A stretch of 40,990 nucleotides of DNA, taken from contig JAODNN010000109.1 of the NCBI GenBank assembly GCA_025465355.1, forward strand, positions 1 to 40,990. The letters run 5' to 3'. The notes below the pieces were generated by a model. That model had not been told where the DNA came from, did no database searches, and saw nothing but the letters and a program-made list of their open reading frames with translations. Origin of the DNA: Blastococcus sp. GTDB taxonomy: Bacteria; Actinomycetota; Actinomycetes; Mycobacteriales; Geodermatophilaceae. Positions 8,596 to 17,132 of the stretch are shown piece after piece. Both the position numbers and the translations under genes were made by a program. Every line of letters begins with the position of its first letter. The stretch's first letter is position 1.

Positions 8596-10277
8596 TGGCC
8601 CGTACCGCCACTGCGCCGGGTGCCCCGACCACCAAGCTCGGGACCACCGCCGCCGAACTGGACGACCGGCTGGTCATCTCGGGCTGGCTACGGCGGACCA
8701 TGAACAAGGTCTACCCCGACCACTGGTCCTTCCTTCTGGGTGAGATCGCGCTCTACTCGTTCATCGTCCTGCTGCTGTCCGGCACCTACCTCACGTTGTT
8801 CTTCGACGCCTCGATGCGCGAGGTCGCGTACGCCGGCTCCTACGCGCCGCTGCGCGGAGTGGAGATGTCGGCCGCGTACGACTCCGCCCTGCGGCTGTCG
8901 TTCGACGTGCGCGGCGGCCTGTTCATGCGCCAGTTGCACCACTGGGCGGCGCTGCTGTTCGTCTCCTCGATCGTCGTCCACCTGCTGCGCATCTTCTTCA
9001 CCGGCGCGTTCCGCCGCCCGCGCGAGACCAACTGGACCATCGGTGTGGTCATGCTCGTGCTCGCCCTGCTGATGGGCGTCACCGGCTACTCGCTGCCCGA
9101 CGACCTGCTGTCCGGCACCGGCCTGCGCATCATCAGCGCGATCCTGCTCTCGATCCCCGTCGTCGGGACGTGGGTGCACTTCGCGATCTTCAACGGTCCC
9201 TACGTCGGTGAATCGATCATCGGGCGTTTCTACATCGCCCACGTACTGCTGATCCCGGCCATCCTGCTGGCCCTGATCGCACTGCACCTGATCATCCTGG
9301 TGAAGCAGAAGCACACCCAGTTCCCCGGTCCCGGCCGCACCGAGCACAACGTGGTCGGCAACCGGCTCTTCCCGACGTTCGCGGCCAAGGCCACCGGCCT
9401 GGTGTTCCTGGTCTTCGGGGTCAGCGCCGCGCTCGGCGGGCTGGTGCAGATCAACCCGATCTGGCTGTGGGGTCCGTACAACCCTGCGCAGGTCTCGTCC
9501 GCGTCGCAGCCGGACTGGTACATCGGGTTCCTCGACGGCTCGACCCGTCTGTTCCCGGCGTGGGACATGAACCTGCCCGGTAACTACACGATCCCGGCGC
9601 TGTTCTGGCCGACGGTCGTGATCGCCGGCGCGATGTTCACCGTGCTGGCCCTGTACCCGGTCATCGAGCGGAAGTTGACCGGAGACACCGCCTCGCACCA
9701 CCTGCTCCAGCGTCCGCGGGACGTCCCGGTGCGGACCGCGCTCGGTGCCATGGCGCTGACCTTCTACACGGTGCTGTGGATCTCCGGCGGCAACGACGTC
9801 ATCGCGCTCAAGTTCGACATCAGCCTGAATGCCATGACGTGGGTCGGCCGGATCGGGATGATCGTCTTGCCGCCGATCGCATACGTCATCGCCTATCGCA
9901 TCTGCCTGGGCCTCCAGCAGCACGACCGCGAGGTGCTGGAGCACGGTATCGAGACCGGCGTCATCCGACGGCTGCCGAACGGCGAGTTCATCGAGGTCCA
10001 CCAGCCGCTGGGCCCCGTGGACGAGCACGGCCACGGCGAGTTGGCCTACGGCGGCGCCCCGGTGCCCAAGAAGATGAACCAGATCGGTGGGGCCCGCAGG
10101 GCCATCCGAGGGTTCTTCTCCCCCACCGAGAACCCTGCCCAGGTCGAGCTCGAGCAGCGGGCCGAGGACCGGGGTCTGGCCGCCGCCGAGGGCGATCGGG
10201 AGCTCACGTCCTCGGGCCGGCCCTCCGAGGGTGGCCGTCCCTCCGACGGCGGGCGCCCGCAGGAACCGCGGGACTGA
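8595..10277 (+). CDS. qcrB: Cytochrome b subunit of the bcc complex
   Basis: A 560-aa membrane protein that oxidises menaquinol and carries two b hemes. Likely heme ligands are His115/His129 and His216/His231; the 13- and 14-residue gaps fit the Gram-positive type. The core is followed by a hydrophilic C-terminal extension, including [13 protein letters not shown] and a tail with short repeats ([16 protein letters not shown]). The tail is typical of actinobacterial QcrB but variable in sequence. Last gene of the operon, closed by a strong hairpin 22 nt after the stop. Actinobacterial QcrB is the target of the anti-tuberculosis drug class that includes telacebec (known for mycobacteria). Confidence 0.96.
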   Translation: MARTATAPGAPTTKLGTTAAELDDRLVISGWLRRTMNKVYPDHWSFLLGEIALYSFIVLLLSGTYLTLFFDASMREVAYAGSYAPLRGVEMSAAYDSALRLSFDVRGGLFMRQLHHWAALLFVSSIVVHLLRIFFTGAFRRPRETNWTIGVVMLVLALLMGVTGYSLPDDLLSGTGLRIISAILLSIPVVGTWVHFAIFNGPYVGESIIGRFYIAHVLLIPAILLALIALHLIILVKQKHTQFPGPGRTEHNVVGNRLFPTFAAKATGLVFLVFGVSAALGGLVQINPIWLWGPYNPAQVSSASQPDWYIGFLDGSTRLFPAWDMNLPGNYTIPALFWPTVVIAGAMFTVLALYPVIERKLTGDTASHHLLQRPRDVPVRTALGAMALTFYTVLWISGGNDVIALKFDISLNAMTWVGRIGMIVLPPIAYVIAYRICLGLQQHDREVLEHGIETGVIRRLPNGEFIEVHQPLGPVDEHGHGELAYGGAPVPKKMNQIGGARRAIRGFFSPTENPAQVELEQRAEDRGLAAAEGDRELTSSGRPSEGGRPSDGGRPQEPRD

Positions 10278-10298
10278 CCTTCCGCGAACCGACACACT

Positions 10299-10335
10299 CA
10301 GCAGGGCCCCGGTGGACTCCACCGGGGCCCTGCTG
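10299..10335 (+). terminator. Strong hairpin terminator after qcrB
   Basis: A perfect 17-bp stem (10299-10315 with 10319-10335) around a 3-nt ACT loop, 22 nt after the qcrB stop. No U-run follows, as is common in high-GC actinobacteria. Confidence 0.8.
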
Positions 10336-10694
10336 CATGTCGGCTACCGCCGGGGTTTCGCGGGGCTCGCGGGGCTCCCGGGGCTCGCGGACCGCACCAT
10401 GCGCCCCGGACCCCGCGCTCCGGGGGTCTTTTGCACGCTGTCGGGGTCGTGCAGGACCCCCACAGCATGCAGAAGACCCGATAACCCGCAGGCCGCGGCC
10501 CGGTCCACATCCGCTCCTCGCGGCCGACCGACCCGGTCCGGCCACCTGGCTCACCTGGAACAGGCATGCGCTCGCCGCCACCCGCAAGGCTAGGTCCTGG
10601 GCCATCACCCACGAGCGGGTCGCGCAGGCTGACGGGTTGAGCTCAGGGGCGGGTGTCCGTGTCGGGGGCGAATCCCGTTCGCACCCAGTAGGTA
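10336..10694. other. Gene-poor stretch with short GC repeats and a long hairpin
   Basis: About 360 bp with no convincing gene on either strand. At 10350-10390 a 9-nt unit of the type CGCGGGGCT recurs several times. At 10424-10479 lies a long imperfect hairpin (separate entry). The rest (10480-10694) holds no feature I recognise; open frames across it have no protein-like composition. It sits between qcrB and ctaF, a gap occupied by other genes in mycobacteria. Confidence 0.6.
10424..10479. repeat. 56-nt long imperfect inverted repeat
   Basis: An 18-position outer stem (10424-10441 with 10462-10479; two non-Watson-Crick positions) continues past one C-C mismatch into a 6-bp inner stem (10443-10448 with 10455-10460) and a 6-nt loop. 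It is separate from the qcrB terminator 90 nt upstream. It could be a REP/MITE-like palindrome, a second terminator for the minus-strand gene, or a structured RNA. Confidence 0.65.
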
Positions 10695-11303
10695 TTAGGC
10701 GCTCGCGCCGGGCGGATGGGTGACACCACCGCCCCGCAGTGTGATCTCCTCGGCCGCCAACACCATCCCGGTCGCGGGGGCAAGGACGAGGACGTGTCGG
10801 CCACTCCATCCCGAGCCGGCGCGGTCGTCGGCGCTGACCGCGAGCCCCGGTCGGCCGGCGCGGTCGGTGGTCTCCTCCATCCGCAGCACCGGCAGGTTCG
10901 CCAGGGAACGCAGCAGGGCCGCCTGCAGCGCGGGGCGCACCGTCTGGACACGCCAGACGCTCTGGATCTGCTTGATCAGCGGCGAGCCGCCCTGCCGCGG
11001 GAACGGCGCCGGCGCGGCGCCTGCCGGCTCCCAGAACGGACCCGGGCTCAGACCCCCAGGGCCGTACACCCCGCTCATCCGCGAGCGCCGCCCGCCGTGG
11101 GTCTCCTCGATCCGGCCGCTGCCGTCCGCGGCCACCCAGAACTCCCGCTCCGCCTCCTCGACGCGCGAGTCCAGGACCCGTCCGTCGGTGGTCTGCTCCG
11201 TCGCGAGATACCAGCCCCTGGTGTGGATGTAGCTGTACGGGCCGGATCCCGGCGGGGACGGCTGGCTCCCGGCTCGTGCCGCGAGCTCGACCAGTGTGCT
11301 CAT
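10695..11303 (-). CDS. CU044_5270-family-like protein lacking the usual N-terminus
   Basis: A 202-aa protein. YSYIHTRGWYLA, EREFWVAADGSGRI and PALQAALLRSLANLPVLRM resemble the C-terminal half of actinobacterial CU044_5270-type proteins, which usually have an N-terminal region with a membrane helix and sit beside a sigma factor. Here there is no signal peptide or membrane helix and no sigma gene. ATG 11303 has a clear RBS (AGGAG, 5 nt away), so the short form appears to be translated as such. It may be a relic or a soluble derivative. Family assignment rests on recalled pattern, so treat as tentative. Confidence 0.65.
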   Translation of the reverse strand: MSTLVELAARAGSQPSPPGSGPYSYIHTRGWYLATEQTTDGRVLDSRVEEAEREFWVAADGSGRIEETHGGRRSRMSGVYGPGGLSPGPFWEPAGAAPAPFPRQGGSPLIKQIQSVWRVQTVRPALQAALLRSLANLPVLRMEETTDRAGRPGLAVSADDRAGSGWSGRHVLVLAPATGMVLAAEEITLRGGGVTHPPGASA

Positions 11304-11391
11304 CCCGACTCCTGCCGTGGCGCCGCCGCGACCCTACGGCGTCCCGGCGGCCCTGCCCGCCAGCACAGGCCGGGGACCCGCGCCAACGCAG

Positions 11392-11427
11392 CGGCCCCCA
11401 CCTCGCCGAATGGCGAAGCGGGGGCCG
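11392..11427 (-). terminator. Hairpin terminator after ctaC-ctaF
   Basis: A 16-position stem (11392-11407 with 11412-11427, two imperfect pairs) and a 4-nt GAAT loop, about 105 nt past the ctaF stop on the minus strand. It may also insulate the CU044-like gene. Confidence 0.65.
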
Positions 11428-11532
11428 AGTTACCTCCACGAGGGCCAGGCACTGAACGTGCCCCAGGCACCAGCCGAAAAAGCTGAACAGGCGCGTGCGG
11501 AGAGGGGCCCTTCGGTTCAGGACGGGAGGGGG

Positions 11533-11937
11533 TCAGCTCTGGATGGCGTTCTGCCCCACGTAGTACTCGAACAGCAGGCCACCGACGGTGATCAGCAGGG
11601 CGACAACGGCGATGACGACCAGCCACACGAACCAGAAGGCCAGCGCGAGCCCCATGAGACCGGCCGAGAGAGCGATCGCGAACGGCCAGTAGCTACCGGG
11701 GCTGAAGAACCCCAGCTCGCCGGCACCTTCGGCGATGTCGGCGTCCTTCCGGTCCTCGGGACGGGCGTCGATGCGACGGGAGACGAACCAGAAGAACCCG
11801 CCGATGAGCCCCGTGAGGCCGCCGGAGAGGACCAGGGCGGTCGTCCCGATCGGCTCGTGCGACCAGATTCCGTAGACGGCGGCCGCGACGACGCAGAAGA
11901 CCGCGATCACGGCGAAAATGAGCGACTCGACCTTCAT
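11533..11937 (-). CDS. ctaF: Cytochrome c oxidase subunit IV (actinobacterial CtaF)
   Basis: A 134-aa membrane protein with four hydrophobic helices in two pairs: MKVESLIFAVIAVFCVVAAAV, TTALVLSGGLTGLIGGFFW, then SYWPFAIALSAGLMGLAL and FVWLVVIAVVALLITVGGLL. The middle loop RRIDARPEDRKDADIAEGAGELGFFSPGS (split by a turn) is characteristic of actinobacterial CtaF. It is an accessory aa3 subunit of the supercomplex. ATG 11937 has AGGAGG nearby and lies 51 nt after the ctaC stop in the same operon. Confidence 0.95.
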   Translation of the reverse strand: MKVESLIFAVIAVFCVVAAAVYGIWSHEPIGTTALVLSGGLTGLIGGFFWFVSRRIDARPEDRKDADIAEGAGELGFFSPGSYWPFAIALSAGLMGLALAFWFVWLVVIAVVALLITVGGLLFEYYVGQNAIQS

Positions 11938-11988
11938 GGCCGTGCCTCCTCGTGCCTCGTGATGATGGGATCAGCAACCAGGGCCGGC

Positions 11989-12867
11989 TCAGCCACCGTT
12001 GCCCTGCCGGGAGGCCGCGACTGTGCCCGGGACCAACGGGTGAGTGGTCGTCGCGTGACCGGGCTGCCCGATCTTGACCAGCGCGTCGTACGTCGACAGC
12101 CCTGACTCCCGGGCCGCGAGGTAGGCGTCGTAGTCGGCCGGGGACACCGAGCGGACCTCGAAGTTCATGTAGGCGTGATACGTGCCACACAGTTCGGCGC
12201 ACCGGCCCACGTAGGCACCCGTCTTGCGGACAGTGACGTCGAAGACGTTGTTCCGCCCGTTCTCGTTGCCCGGGATGACATCGAGCTTGAAGAGGAACTC
12301 AGGGACCCAGAACGAGTGGATGACGTCGGCCGAGGCCAGCTCGAAGCGGATGGTGCGGTTGGTCGGCAGCACGAGGATCGGGATCTCCTCGCTGGTGCCC
12401 ACCGTGTCCACCGGCTGACCGCCGGGACCGGACGTCTTGGGGTAGACGAACTGCCAGTTCCACTTGAACGCGTTGACGGCGATCGTCTCGTCCGGGTTGG
12501 GGCTGCGCTTCAGCACCTTGTCCTGCACCACGACGGTGAAGAAGAACAGCACCGCGATGATGATGAAGGGCGCGATCGTGTAGACGATCTCCAGCGGGAG
12601 GTTGTACGCCGTCTGCTTCGGCAACTCGTCGCCGCGCTTCCGGTGCCGGACGACCGAATACAGGATCAGCCCCCAGACCAGGAAGCCGACGATCAGGGCG
12701 GCGATGACCGAGCCCGTCCACAGCCGACGCATGTCCTGGGACTGGTCCGTGATGCCCTCAGGCCAGCCGAAGCGCCAGAAAGTGTTGTTGAGGTCGCATC
12801 CCGTGAGGGTCACCACCCCCAGGAGACCGAGCGCGGCCAGCCGCGCGAGCCTGCTGCCTCGAGCCAC
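11989..12867 (-). CDS. ctaC: Cytochrome c oxidase subunit II (CuA lipoprotein)
   Basis: A 292-aa subunit II, which receives electrons from QcrC at the CuA centre. N-terminal lipoprotein signal with lipobox LTGC; two membrane helices (SVIAALIVGFLVWGLIL and VYTIAPFIIIAVLFFFTVV); then the extracytoplasmic cupredoxin domain with a His in ADVIHSFWVPEF and the CuA cluster Cys223, Glu225, Cys227, His231, Met234. GTG 12867 was chosen: AGGAGG lies 9 nt upstream and it gives a proper lipoprotein signal; the frame runs open to 13443 without protein character. ctaF follows in the operon. A TAGTCT box near 12978-12983 is a candidate promoter with a leader of about 105 nt. Confidence 0.95.
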   Translation of the reverse strand: MARGSRLARLAALGLLGVVTLTGCDLNNTFWRFGWPEGITDQSQDMRRLWTGSVIAALIVGFLVWGLILYSVVRHRKRGDELPKQTAYNLPLEIVYTIAPFIIIAVLFFFTVVVQDKVLKRSPNPDETIAVNAFKWNWQFVYPKTSGPGGQPVDTVGTSEEIPILVLPTNRTIRFELASADVIHSFWVPEFLFKLDVIPGNENGRNNVFDVTVRKTGAYVGRCAELCGTYHAYMNFEVRSVSPADYDAYLAARESGLSTYDALVKIGQPGHATTTHPLVPGTVAASRQGNGG

Positions 12868-13074
12868 TGCTCGCTGCCTCCTCGTCCTCCGCCGGGGCGT
12901 CCCGGCGGTCCTCCCGGCGGGCCGTCCGCCGGTGCCCGGCAGACGGCATCCCTGCCGATCACAGTGTGGGCCGAGACTATCCGACGCCGCTCGGCGACTG
13001 AGCACCGGAGAGACCCCGTCGGCGGGTCGCCGTGCCTGAGCCCCGAGGGCGCCCGCCCGCGACCGGCCGGCGGT

Positions 13075-13080
13075 TAGAGT
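13075..13080 (+). promoter_or_regulatory. -10 box (TAGAGT) of a leaderless transcript
   Basis: TAGAGT lies 6 nt before GTG 13087 in the region divergent from ctaC. It would drive the two small membrane-protein genes and possibly asnB. Confidence 0.55.
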
Positions 13081-13086
13081 CGAAGC

Positions 13087-13452
13087 GTGTTCTCCCGGCT
13101 GCTGACCCCCAAGTGGGTGCTGCTGCACCTGCTCGTGGCCGTCCTCTTCGTGGCCACGTTCTTCCTCGGCCACTGGCAGCTGTCCAAGGCCGAGGCCGGT
13201 GGCGGGGCCGTGAACTGGAGCTACGCGCTCCAGTGGCCCCTCTACGGATTCATGGGCCTCTGGTTCTACCTCCGCATGGTCCGCATCGAACTGCACCGGG
13301 ATCCCGACGAGGACGAGCCGGGAGCCGACCTGGTGCTGTACCAACGCCCGCGCATCGACACCACCGGCGACCCCGAACTCGCCGCCTACAACGCCTACCT
13401 CGCCGAGCTCAACGAGAAGGCGCTGGGGCAACGGAGTACTCATGGCCGCTGA
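13087..13452 (+). CDS. Small membrane protein with a SURF1-like first helix
   Basis: A 121-aa protein. The start LLTPKWVLLHLLVAVLFV followed by FLGHWQL closely resembles the first membrane helix of actinobacterial SURF1 proteins (oxidase assembly). The rest does not follow SURF1: a second helix (LYGFMGLWFYLRMV) is followed by a short acidic cytoplasmic tail. The position beside ctaC, and overlap with a DUF3817 gene, suggest an oxidase-assembly role (inference). GTG 13087 fits a leaderless promoter; the last 11 nt overlap the next gene. Confidence 0.75.
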   Translation: MFSRLLTPKWVLLHLLVAVLFVATFFLGHWQLSKAEAGGGAVNWSYALQWPLYGFMGLWFYLRMVRIELHRDPDEDEPGADLVLYQRPRIDTTGDPELAAYNAYLAELNEKALGQRSTHGR

Positions 13453-13795
13453 ACGAACCGCCCCGCCGAGCCGTGGCGGTGTCCGCGAGATCGCCCCGGC
13501 GCTGCTCCGGTACCGCGTGATGGCCTACGTCGTGGGCGTGATGCTGCTCGTGCTCGTGCTCGTCGCGATGCCGCTGCGGTACTTCGCCGACACCCCCGGA
13601 CCGGTGGCCGTCGTCGGGCCGGCGCACGGGTTCCTCTTCATCGTGTACCTCCTCGCCGCCTTCGATCTGGCGCTCCGGGCCAAGTGGTCCGCGAAGGGCA
13701 CCGTGTTCGTCCTGCTTGCGGGGACCATCCCGTTCCTGTCCTTCGTCGCCGAGCGGACCGTCACGCGCAAGACCCGCGACGGTCAACCCGTGTGA
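13442..13795 (+). CDS. DUF3817 membrane protein
   Basis: A 117-aa protein with the layout of DUF3817: RYRVMAYVVGVMLLVLVLVA, then GPAHGFLFIVYLLAAFDLAL, then GTVFVLLAGTIPFLSFVAER. The GPAHG and E-R pattern near the last helix are typical. Function unknown; common near cytochrome oxidase genes in actinobacteria. ATG 13442 overlaps the previous gene by 11 nt, so translation is probably coupled. asnB starts 64 nt after its stop. Confidence 0.85.
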   Translation: MAAERTAPPSRGGVREIAPALLRYRVMAYVVGVMLLVLVLVAMPLRYFADTPGPVAVVGPAHGFLFIVYLLAAFDLALRAKWSAKGTVFVLLAGTIPFLSFVAERTVTRKTRDGQPV

Positions 13796-13859
13796 TCACG
13801 GCCCCCGACCTCCGTTCCCGCCCGACGGGAGACTCACCGATCTCGAGGATCTCCGCCTG

Positions 13860-15794
13860 ATGTGTGGCCTGCTCGCCTATCTCTCCACCGACGCCGACCG
13901 GGTCGCAGACGCGAGGGTCGACGACGTGCGGCACGCTCTGCACTGCCTGCACCACCGCGGCCCCGACGACACCGCCGTCTGGTCCGACCAGCGGGCGGTG
14001 CTTGCGTTCAACCGGCTCTCGATCATCGACGTCGACGGCAGCCCCCAGCCCCTCCCCTACGCCGACGACCGCTACCGGATCCTGTTCAACGGCGAGATCT
14101 ACAACTACGTCGAACTCCGCGAGGAGCTGGCCGCGGCCGGCGCCGTCCTCAGCACCCACGGCGACACCGAGACGATCGTCGCCGGGTACCACCTCTGGGG
14201 CGAGGACGTCGTCCCGAAGCTGCGCGGCATGTTCGCTTTCGTCATCTGGGACACCGCGACCGGGACGGCGTTCGGCGCGCGTGACCCGTTCGGCATCAAG
14301 CCGCTGTTCACGGCCCGGCTGGCCGACGGTGGCATCGTCTTCAGCTCCGAGAAGAAGGCCCTGCTGGAACTGCTCGGCGGGAGCAAGGGCGCCGGCGGGG
14401 TCGACCCCGCATCCCTTCAGCACTACCTCACGCTGCAGTACGTGCCCGAGCCCGCGACCCTGCACCGCGGCATCCGGCGGATCGAGAGCGGCACGAGCTT
14501 CACCGTGGCCGACGGCGAACTGCACACGAGGCGGTACTTCCACCCGACGTTCACCGCCAAGCCGGTCGCGGCCGGGCGTGAGCAAGAGCTGTACGACCGG
14601 ATCGCCGCGGCCCTGGACGAGTCGGTGGGCAAGCACATGCGCGCCGACGTGACCGTCGGGTCGTTCCTGTCGAGCGGCATCGACTCGACCGCGATCGCGG
14701 CCCTGGCGAAGCGCTACAACCCTGATCTGCTGACGTTCACGGTCGGTTTCGAGCGGGAGGCGACCTCCGAGGTCGACATCGCCGCGGAGTCGGCCGCCAC
14801 GCTCGGGGTGAAGCACTTCCCGGTGGTGATCACCGCCGAGCAGTTCGCGGCCGCGATTCCCGAGGTCGTCTGGTACCTCGACGACCCGGTGGCCGACCCG
14901 GCCTTGGTGCCGCTGTACTTCGTGGCCCGGGAGGCCCGCAAGCACGTGAAGGTCGTGCTCTCCGGCGAGGGCGCGGACGAGCTCTTCGGCGGGTACACGA
15001 TCTATCGCGAGCCGCTCAGCCTCGCGTGGGCCCAGCGGATGCCGAAGGCCGGCCGGTCGGCCATGGGTGCGCTGTCGCGGCTGCTGCCGGACGGGCTGCG
15101 CGGCAAGGACCTGCTCCGCCGGGCCTCGATCCCGTTGGAGGAGCGCTACTACGGCAACGCCCGGAACTTCTCCGCTCCCGAGCTCGCCCGGCTGCTACGC
15201 GGTCACGATCCCGACCTGTCCCACGTGACGGTGACCGAGGATCTGTACCGGCAGACCCGCGCGGCGGGCTACGACGACGTCACCGCCATGCAGTACGTCG
15301 ACCTGTTCACCTGGCTGCGGGGGGACATCCTCGTCAAGGCCGACAAGATGACGATGGCCAACTCGCTGGAGCTGCGCGTCCCCTTCCTGGATCCCGAAGT
15401 CTTCGCGCTGGCGAGCACGATCCCCCTGGACCAGCGGGTTCCGCGCGGCAGCCAGGCGACCAAGTACGCGCTGCGGCGGGCGATGGAGCAGATCGTCCCC
15501 GAACCGATCCTGCACCGGCGCAAACTGGGCTTCCCGGTGCCCACGGGCGAGTTCCTCGCCGGGCCGCTGCACGAGTGGGCGCGCGACATCGTGGCCGAGA
15601 GCCAGACCGACGAATGGCTGGACCGTGATCGGGTGGGTGAGCTGCTCACCGGACTGCGGACGGCGGATCAGCCGAGCAAGCGGATCGCCCGCCAGGTCTG
15701 GGAGGTGCTGGTCTTCATGATCTGGCACGGGATCTTCGTCGAAGACCGGATCACGCCCGTCATCCCGGAGACCGTCTACCCGGTCAGGCTGTAA
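13860..15794 (+). CDS. asnB: Glutamine-dependent asparagine synthetase family amidotransferase
   Basis: A 644-aa class II amidotransferase. ATG 13860 is fixed because Cys2 must be the N-terminal nucleophile (MCGLLAY). The glutaminase domain (about 2-215) has HHRGPDD, RLSIID, GEIYNY and DPFGIKPL. The synthetase domain has the PP-loop SSGIDST (271-277), which departs from the usual SGGxDSS, and LSGEGADELFGGY (about 366-378). It makes asparagine from aspartate, ATP and glutamine. At this locus in mycobacteria, and for LtsA of Corynebacterium, the enzyme instead amidates meso-diaminopimelate in peptidoglycan precursors; that role is plausible here too. RBS GAGGA lies about 10 nt upstream. It ends in a two-way terminator. 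Confidence 0.92.
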   Translation: MCGLLAYLSTDADRVADARVDDVRHALHCLHHRGPDDTAVWSDQRAVLAFNRLSIIDVDGSPQPLPYADDRYRILFNGEIYNYVELREELAAAGAVLSTHGDTETIVAGYHLWGEDVVPKLRGMFAFVIWDTATGTAFGARDPFGIKPLFTARLADGGIVFSSEKKALLELLGGSKGAGGVDPASLQHYLTLQYVPEPATLHRGIRRIESGTSFTVADGELHTRRYFHPTFTAKPVAAGREQELYDRIAAALDESVGKHMRADVTVGSFLSSGIDSTAIAALAKRYNPDLLTFTVGFEREATSEVDIAAESAATLGVKHFPVVITAEQFAAAIPEVVWYLDDPVADPALVPLYFVAREARKHVKVVLSGEGADELFGGYTIYREPLSLAWAQRMPKAGRSAMGALSRLLPDGLRGKDLLRRASIPLEERYYGNARNFSAPELARLLRGHDPDLSHVTVTEDLYRQTRAAGYDDVTAMQYVDLFTWLRGDILVKADKMTMANSLELRVPFLDPEVFALASTIPLDQRVPRGSQATKYALRRAMEQIVPEPILHRRKLGFPVPTGEFLAGPLHEWARDIVAESQTDEWLDRDRVGELLTGLRTADQPSKRIARQVWEVLVFMIWHGIFVEDRITPVIPETVYPVRL

Positions 15795-15871
15795 CCGGCG
15801 GATCGTGAGGAGTGCAGGCCCGGAGGGTCTCCACGAGGACGACGGTCCGGTAGGACCGGAGGGTCATACGA

Positions 15872-15907
15872 CAACGCCCGGTTCCCCACATGGGGAACCG
15901 GGCGTTG
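15872..15907. terminator. Two-way terminator between asnB and erpA
   Basis: A perfect 16-bp stem (15872-15887 with 15892-15907) and an ACAT loop, between convergent genes. A smaller hairpin (CGGTCC/GGACCG, 15843-15858) precedes it. Confidence 0.8.
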
Positions 15908-15923
15908 CTGACGCCGGCGCTAC

Positions 15924-16286
15924 TCAGCTGAAGGAGTCACCGCACGCGCAGGAGCCCTGCGCGTTGGGGTTGTCGATCGTGAAGCCCTGCTTCTCGATCG
16001 TGTCGACGAAGTCGATCACGGCGCCGCCGAGGTAGGGGCCGCTCATCCGGTCGACGATCACCTCGACACCGCTGAAGTCGTAGGTCTGGTCCCCGTCGAG
16101 GAACCGCTCGTCGAAGAAGAGCTGGTAGCGAAGGCCGGAGCAGCCACCCGGCTGCACGGCGATCCGCAGCCGCAGGTCGTCGCGACCCTCCTGGTCCAGC
16201 AGCGCCTTGACCTTGGCAGCCGCTGGGTCGCTGAGCACGACGCCGGTGGCGGTGCTCTCCTGGGTCGTGGTGTCCTGCACGGTCAT
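15924..16286 (-). CDS. erpA: HesB/IscA-family iron-sulfur carrier (ErpA-like)
   Basis: A 120-aa A-type Fe-S carrier, which delivers clusters to apoproteins. The three cluster ligands are present: Cys49 in QPGGCSGLRY, and Cys113 and Cys115 in GSCACGDSF. ATG 16286 has AGGAGG 8 nt away. At this chromosomal place mycobacteria have the same family (Rv2204c). Candidate clients in the window are LipA and QcrA (inference). A TACAGT box at 16366-16371 on the minus strand could be its promoter, giving a leader of about 75 nt. Confidence 0.92.
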   Translation of the reverse strand: MTVQDTTTQESTATGVVLSDPAAAKVKALLDQEGRDDLRLRIAVQPGGCSGLRYQLFFDERFLDGDQTYDFSGVEVIVDRMSGPYLGGAVIDFVDTIEKQGFTIDNPNAQGSCACGDSFS

Positions 16287-16413
16287 GTTCAAATCCTCCT
16301 GGATCCGAGGCGTCCACTGCGCACGTCCTGCGGCGGACCAACGCAGCCGGGGCTGCGCCTGTTCCACTGTACGGCGCCGGGGCACATTTTCTGACCCGGC
16401 TTCCACACACACG

Positions 16414-16419
16414 TAAACT
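16414..16419 (+). promoter_or_regulatory. -10 box (TAAACT) of a leaderless transcript
   Basis: TAAACT lies 8 nt before GTG 16428, divergent from erpA. Confidence 0.55.
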
Positions 16420-16427
16420 CCCGGCCT

Positions 16428-17048
16428 GTGAAGCTCCGCCTGCCCGGCCGCCGTGACCACGCCGCGCCGACCGACGCCGCCAACGCGGACGCGTCCACCG
16501 ACCTGACCGCCCAGCAGGCCCAGGCCGCCGGCAAGGGCCGGCCCACCCCCAGGCGCAACGAGGCCCAGGGCCGGCGCACGGGCCCGCCACCGCCTCCTCC
16601 CACCACCCGGAAGGAGGCCTACAAGCGCATGCGGCAGAACCAGGCCGCCGGCCGGGCCGACGCCCGCAAGGGCGCCGCGCGGGGCGACGACACCTACCTC
16701 CCCGTCCGTGACCGCGGGCCGGTGCGCAAGCTGGTGCGCGACGTCGTCGACTCGCGCCGCAACGTCGGCAGCTTCTTCCTCGCGATCGCCGCGGTCGCCC
16801 TCATCGGCACCGTGGTGCCGAACATCGCGGTGCGCACCTACGCCACGTTCCTGCTCTTCGGCTTCTTCATCCTGCTCGTGGTCGACTCGTTCGTCCTCAG
16901 CCGGAAGATCAACCGCAAGGTCGGCGAGCGCTTCCCCGACGGGCAGCAGAAAACCGGGGGCATGGTCTGGTACGGCATCAGCCGCTCGACGATGATCCGC
17001 CGCTGGCGTTTCCCCAAGCCCGACGTCGCGCTCGGGGCCGACGTCTGA
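16428..17048 (+). CDS. DUF3043 membrane protein
   Basis: A 206-aa protein with the layout of DUF3043. A basic, Pro/Ala-rich disordered N-terminus (about 1-85, with a run of six prolines) is followed by the conserved RDRGPVRKLVRDVVDSRRN, two membrane helices (VGSFFLAIAAVALIGTVV and TFLLFGFFILLVVDSFVL) and a basic tail ending RRWRFPKPDV. Function unknown. GTG 16428 fits a leaderless promoter. The repeat at 17053 directly follows its stop. Confidence 0.85.
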   Translation: MKLRLPGRRDHAAPTDAANADASTDLTAQQAQAAGKGRPTPRRNEAQGRRTGPPPPPPTTRKEAYKRMRQNQAAGRADARKGAARGDDTYLPVRDRGPVRKLVRDVVDSRRNVGSFFLAIAAVALIGTVVPNIAVRTYATFLLFGFFILLVVDSFVLSRKINRKVGERFPDGQQKTGGMVWYGISRSTMIRRWRFPKPDVALGADV

Positions 17049-17052
17049 AAGA

Positions 17053-17106
17053 GGACCCCCTCCTCCCCACCCCTCGCCAGCTCGGGGCGGGCCCCTGGAG
17101 GGGGCC
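17053..17106 (+). repeat. Intergenic stem-loop repeat, copy 2
   Basis: Core at 17068-17093 (CACCCCTCGC, then GCTCGGGGCGGGCC). Arms GGACCCCCTCC and GGAGGGGGCC pair for ten positions with one bulged A. It follows the DUF3043 stop by 4 nt, the position of a terminator. Confidence 0.65.
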
Positions 17107-17132
17107 ACCGGACAGCGCCTCGAGGGCGCGCT

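Noticed and set aside
10350-10390. CRISPR-like direct repeats
   Set aside because: Units of about 9 nt abut without spacers; this is simple GC repetition.
10655-10690. A tRNA T-arm-like piece (CGGG, 7-nt loop, CCCG) in the gap after qcrB
   Set aside because: The loop GGCGAAT departs from TTCRANY, and no matching acceptor strand is found upstream; probably chance.
10204-11439. A 411-codon minus-strand frame overlapping the CU044-like gene and the non-coding block
   Set aside because: Arg/Gly-rich composition, runs through two strong hairpins, and conflicts with the better-supported 202-aa frame.
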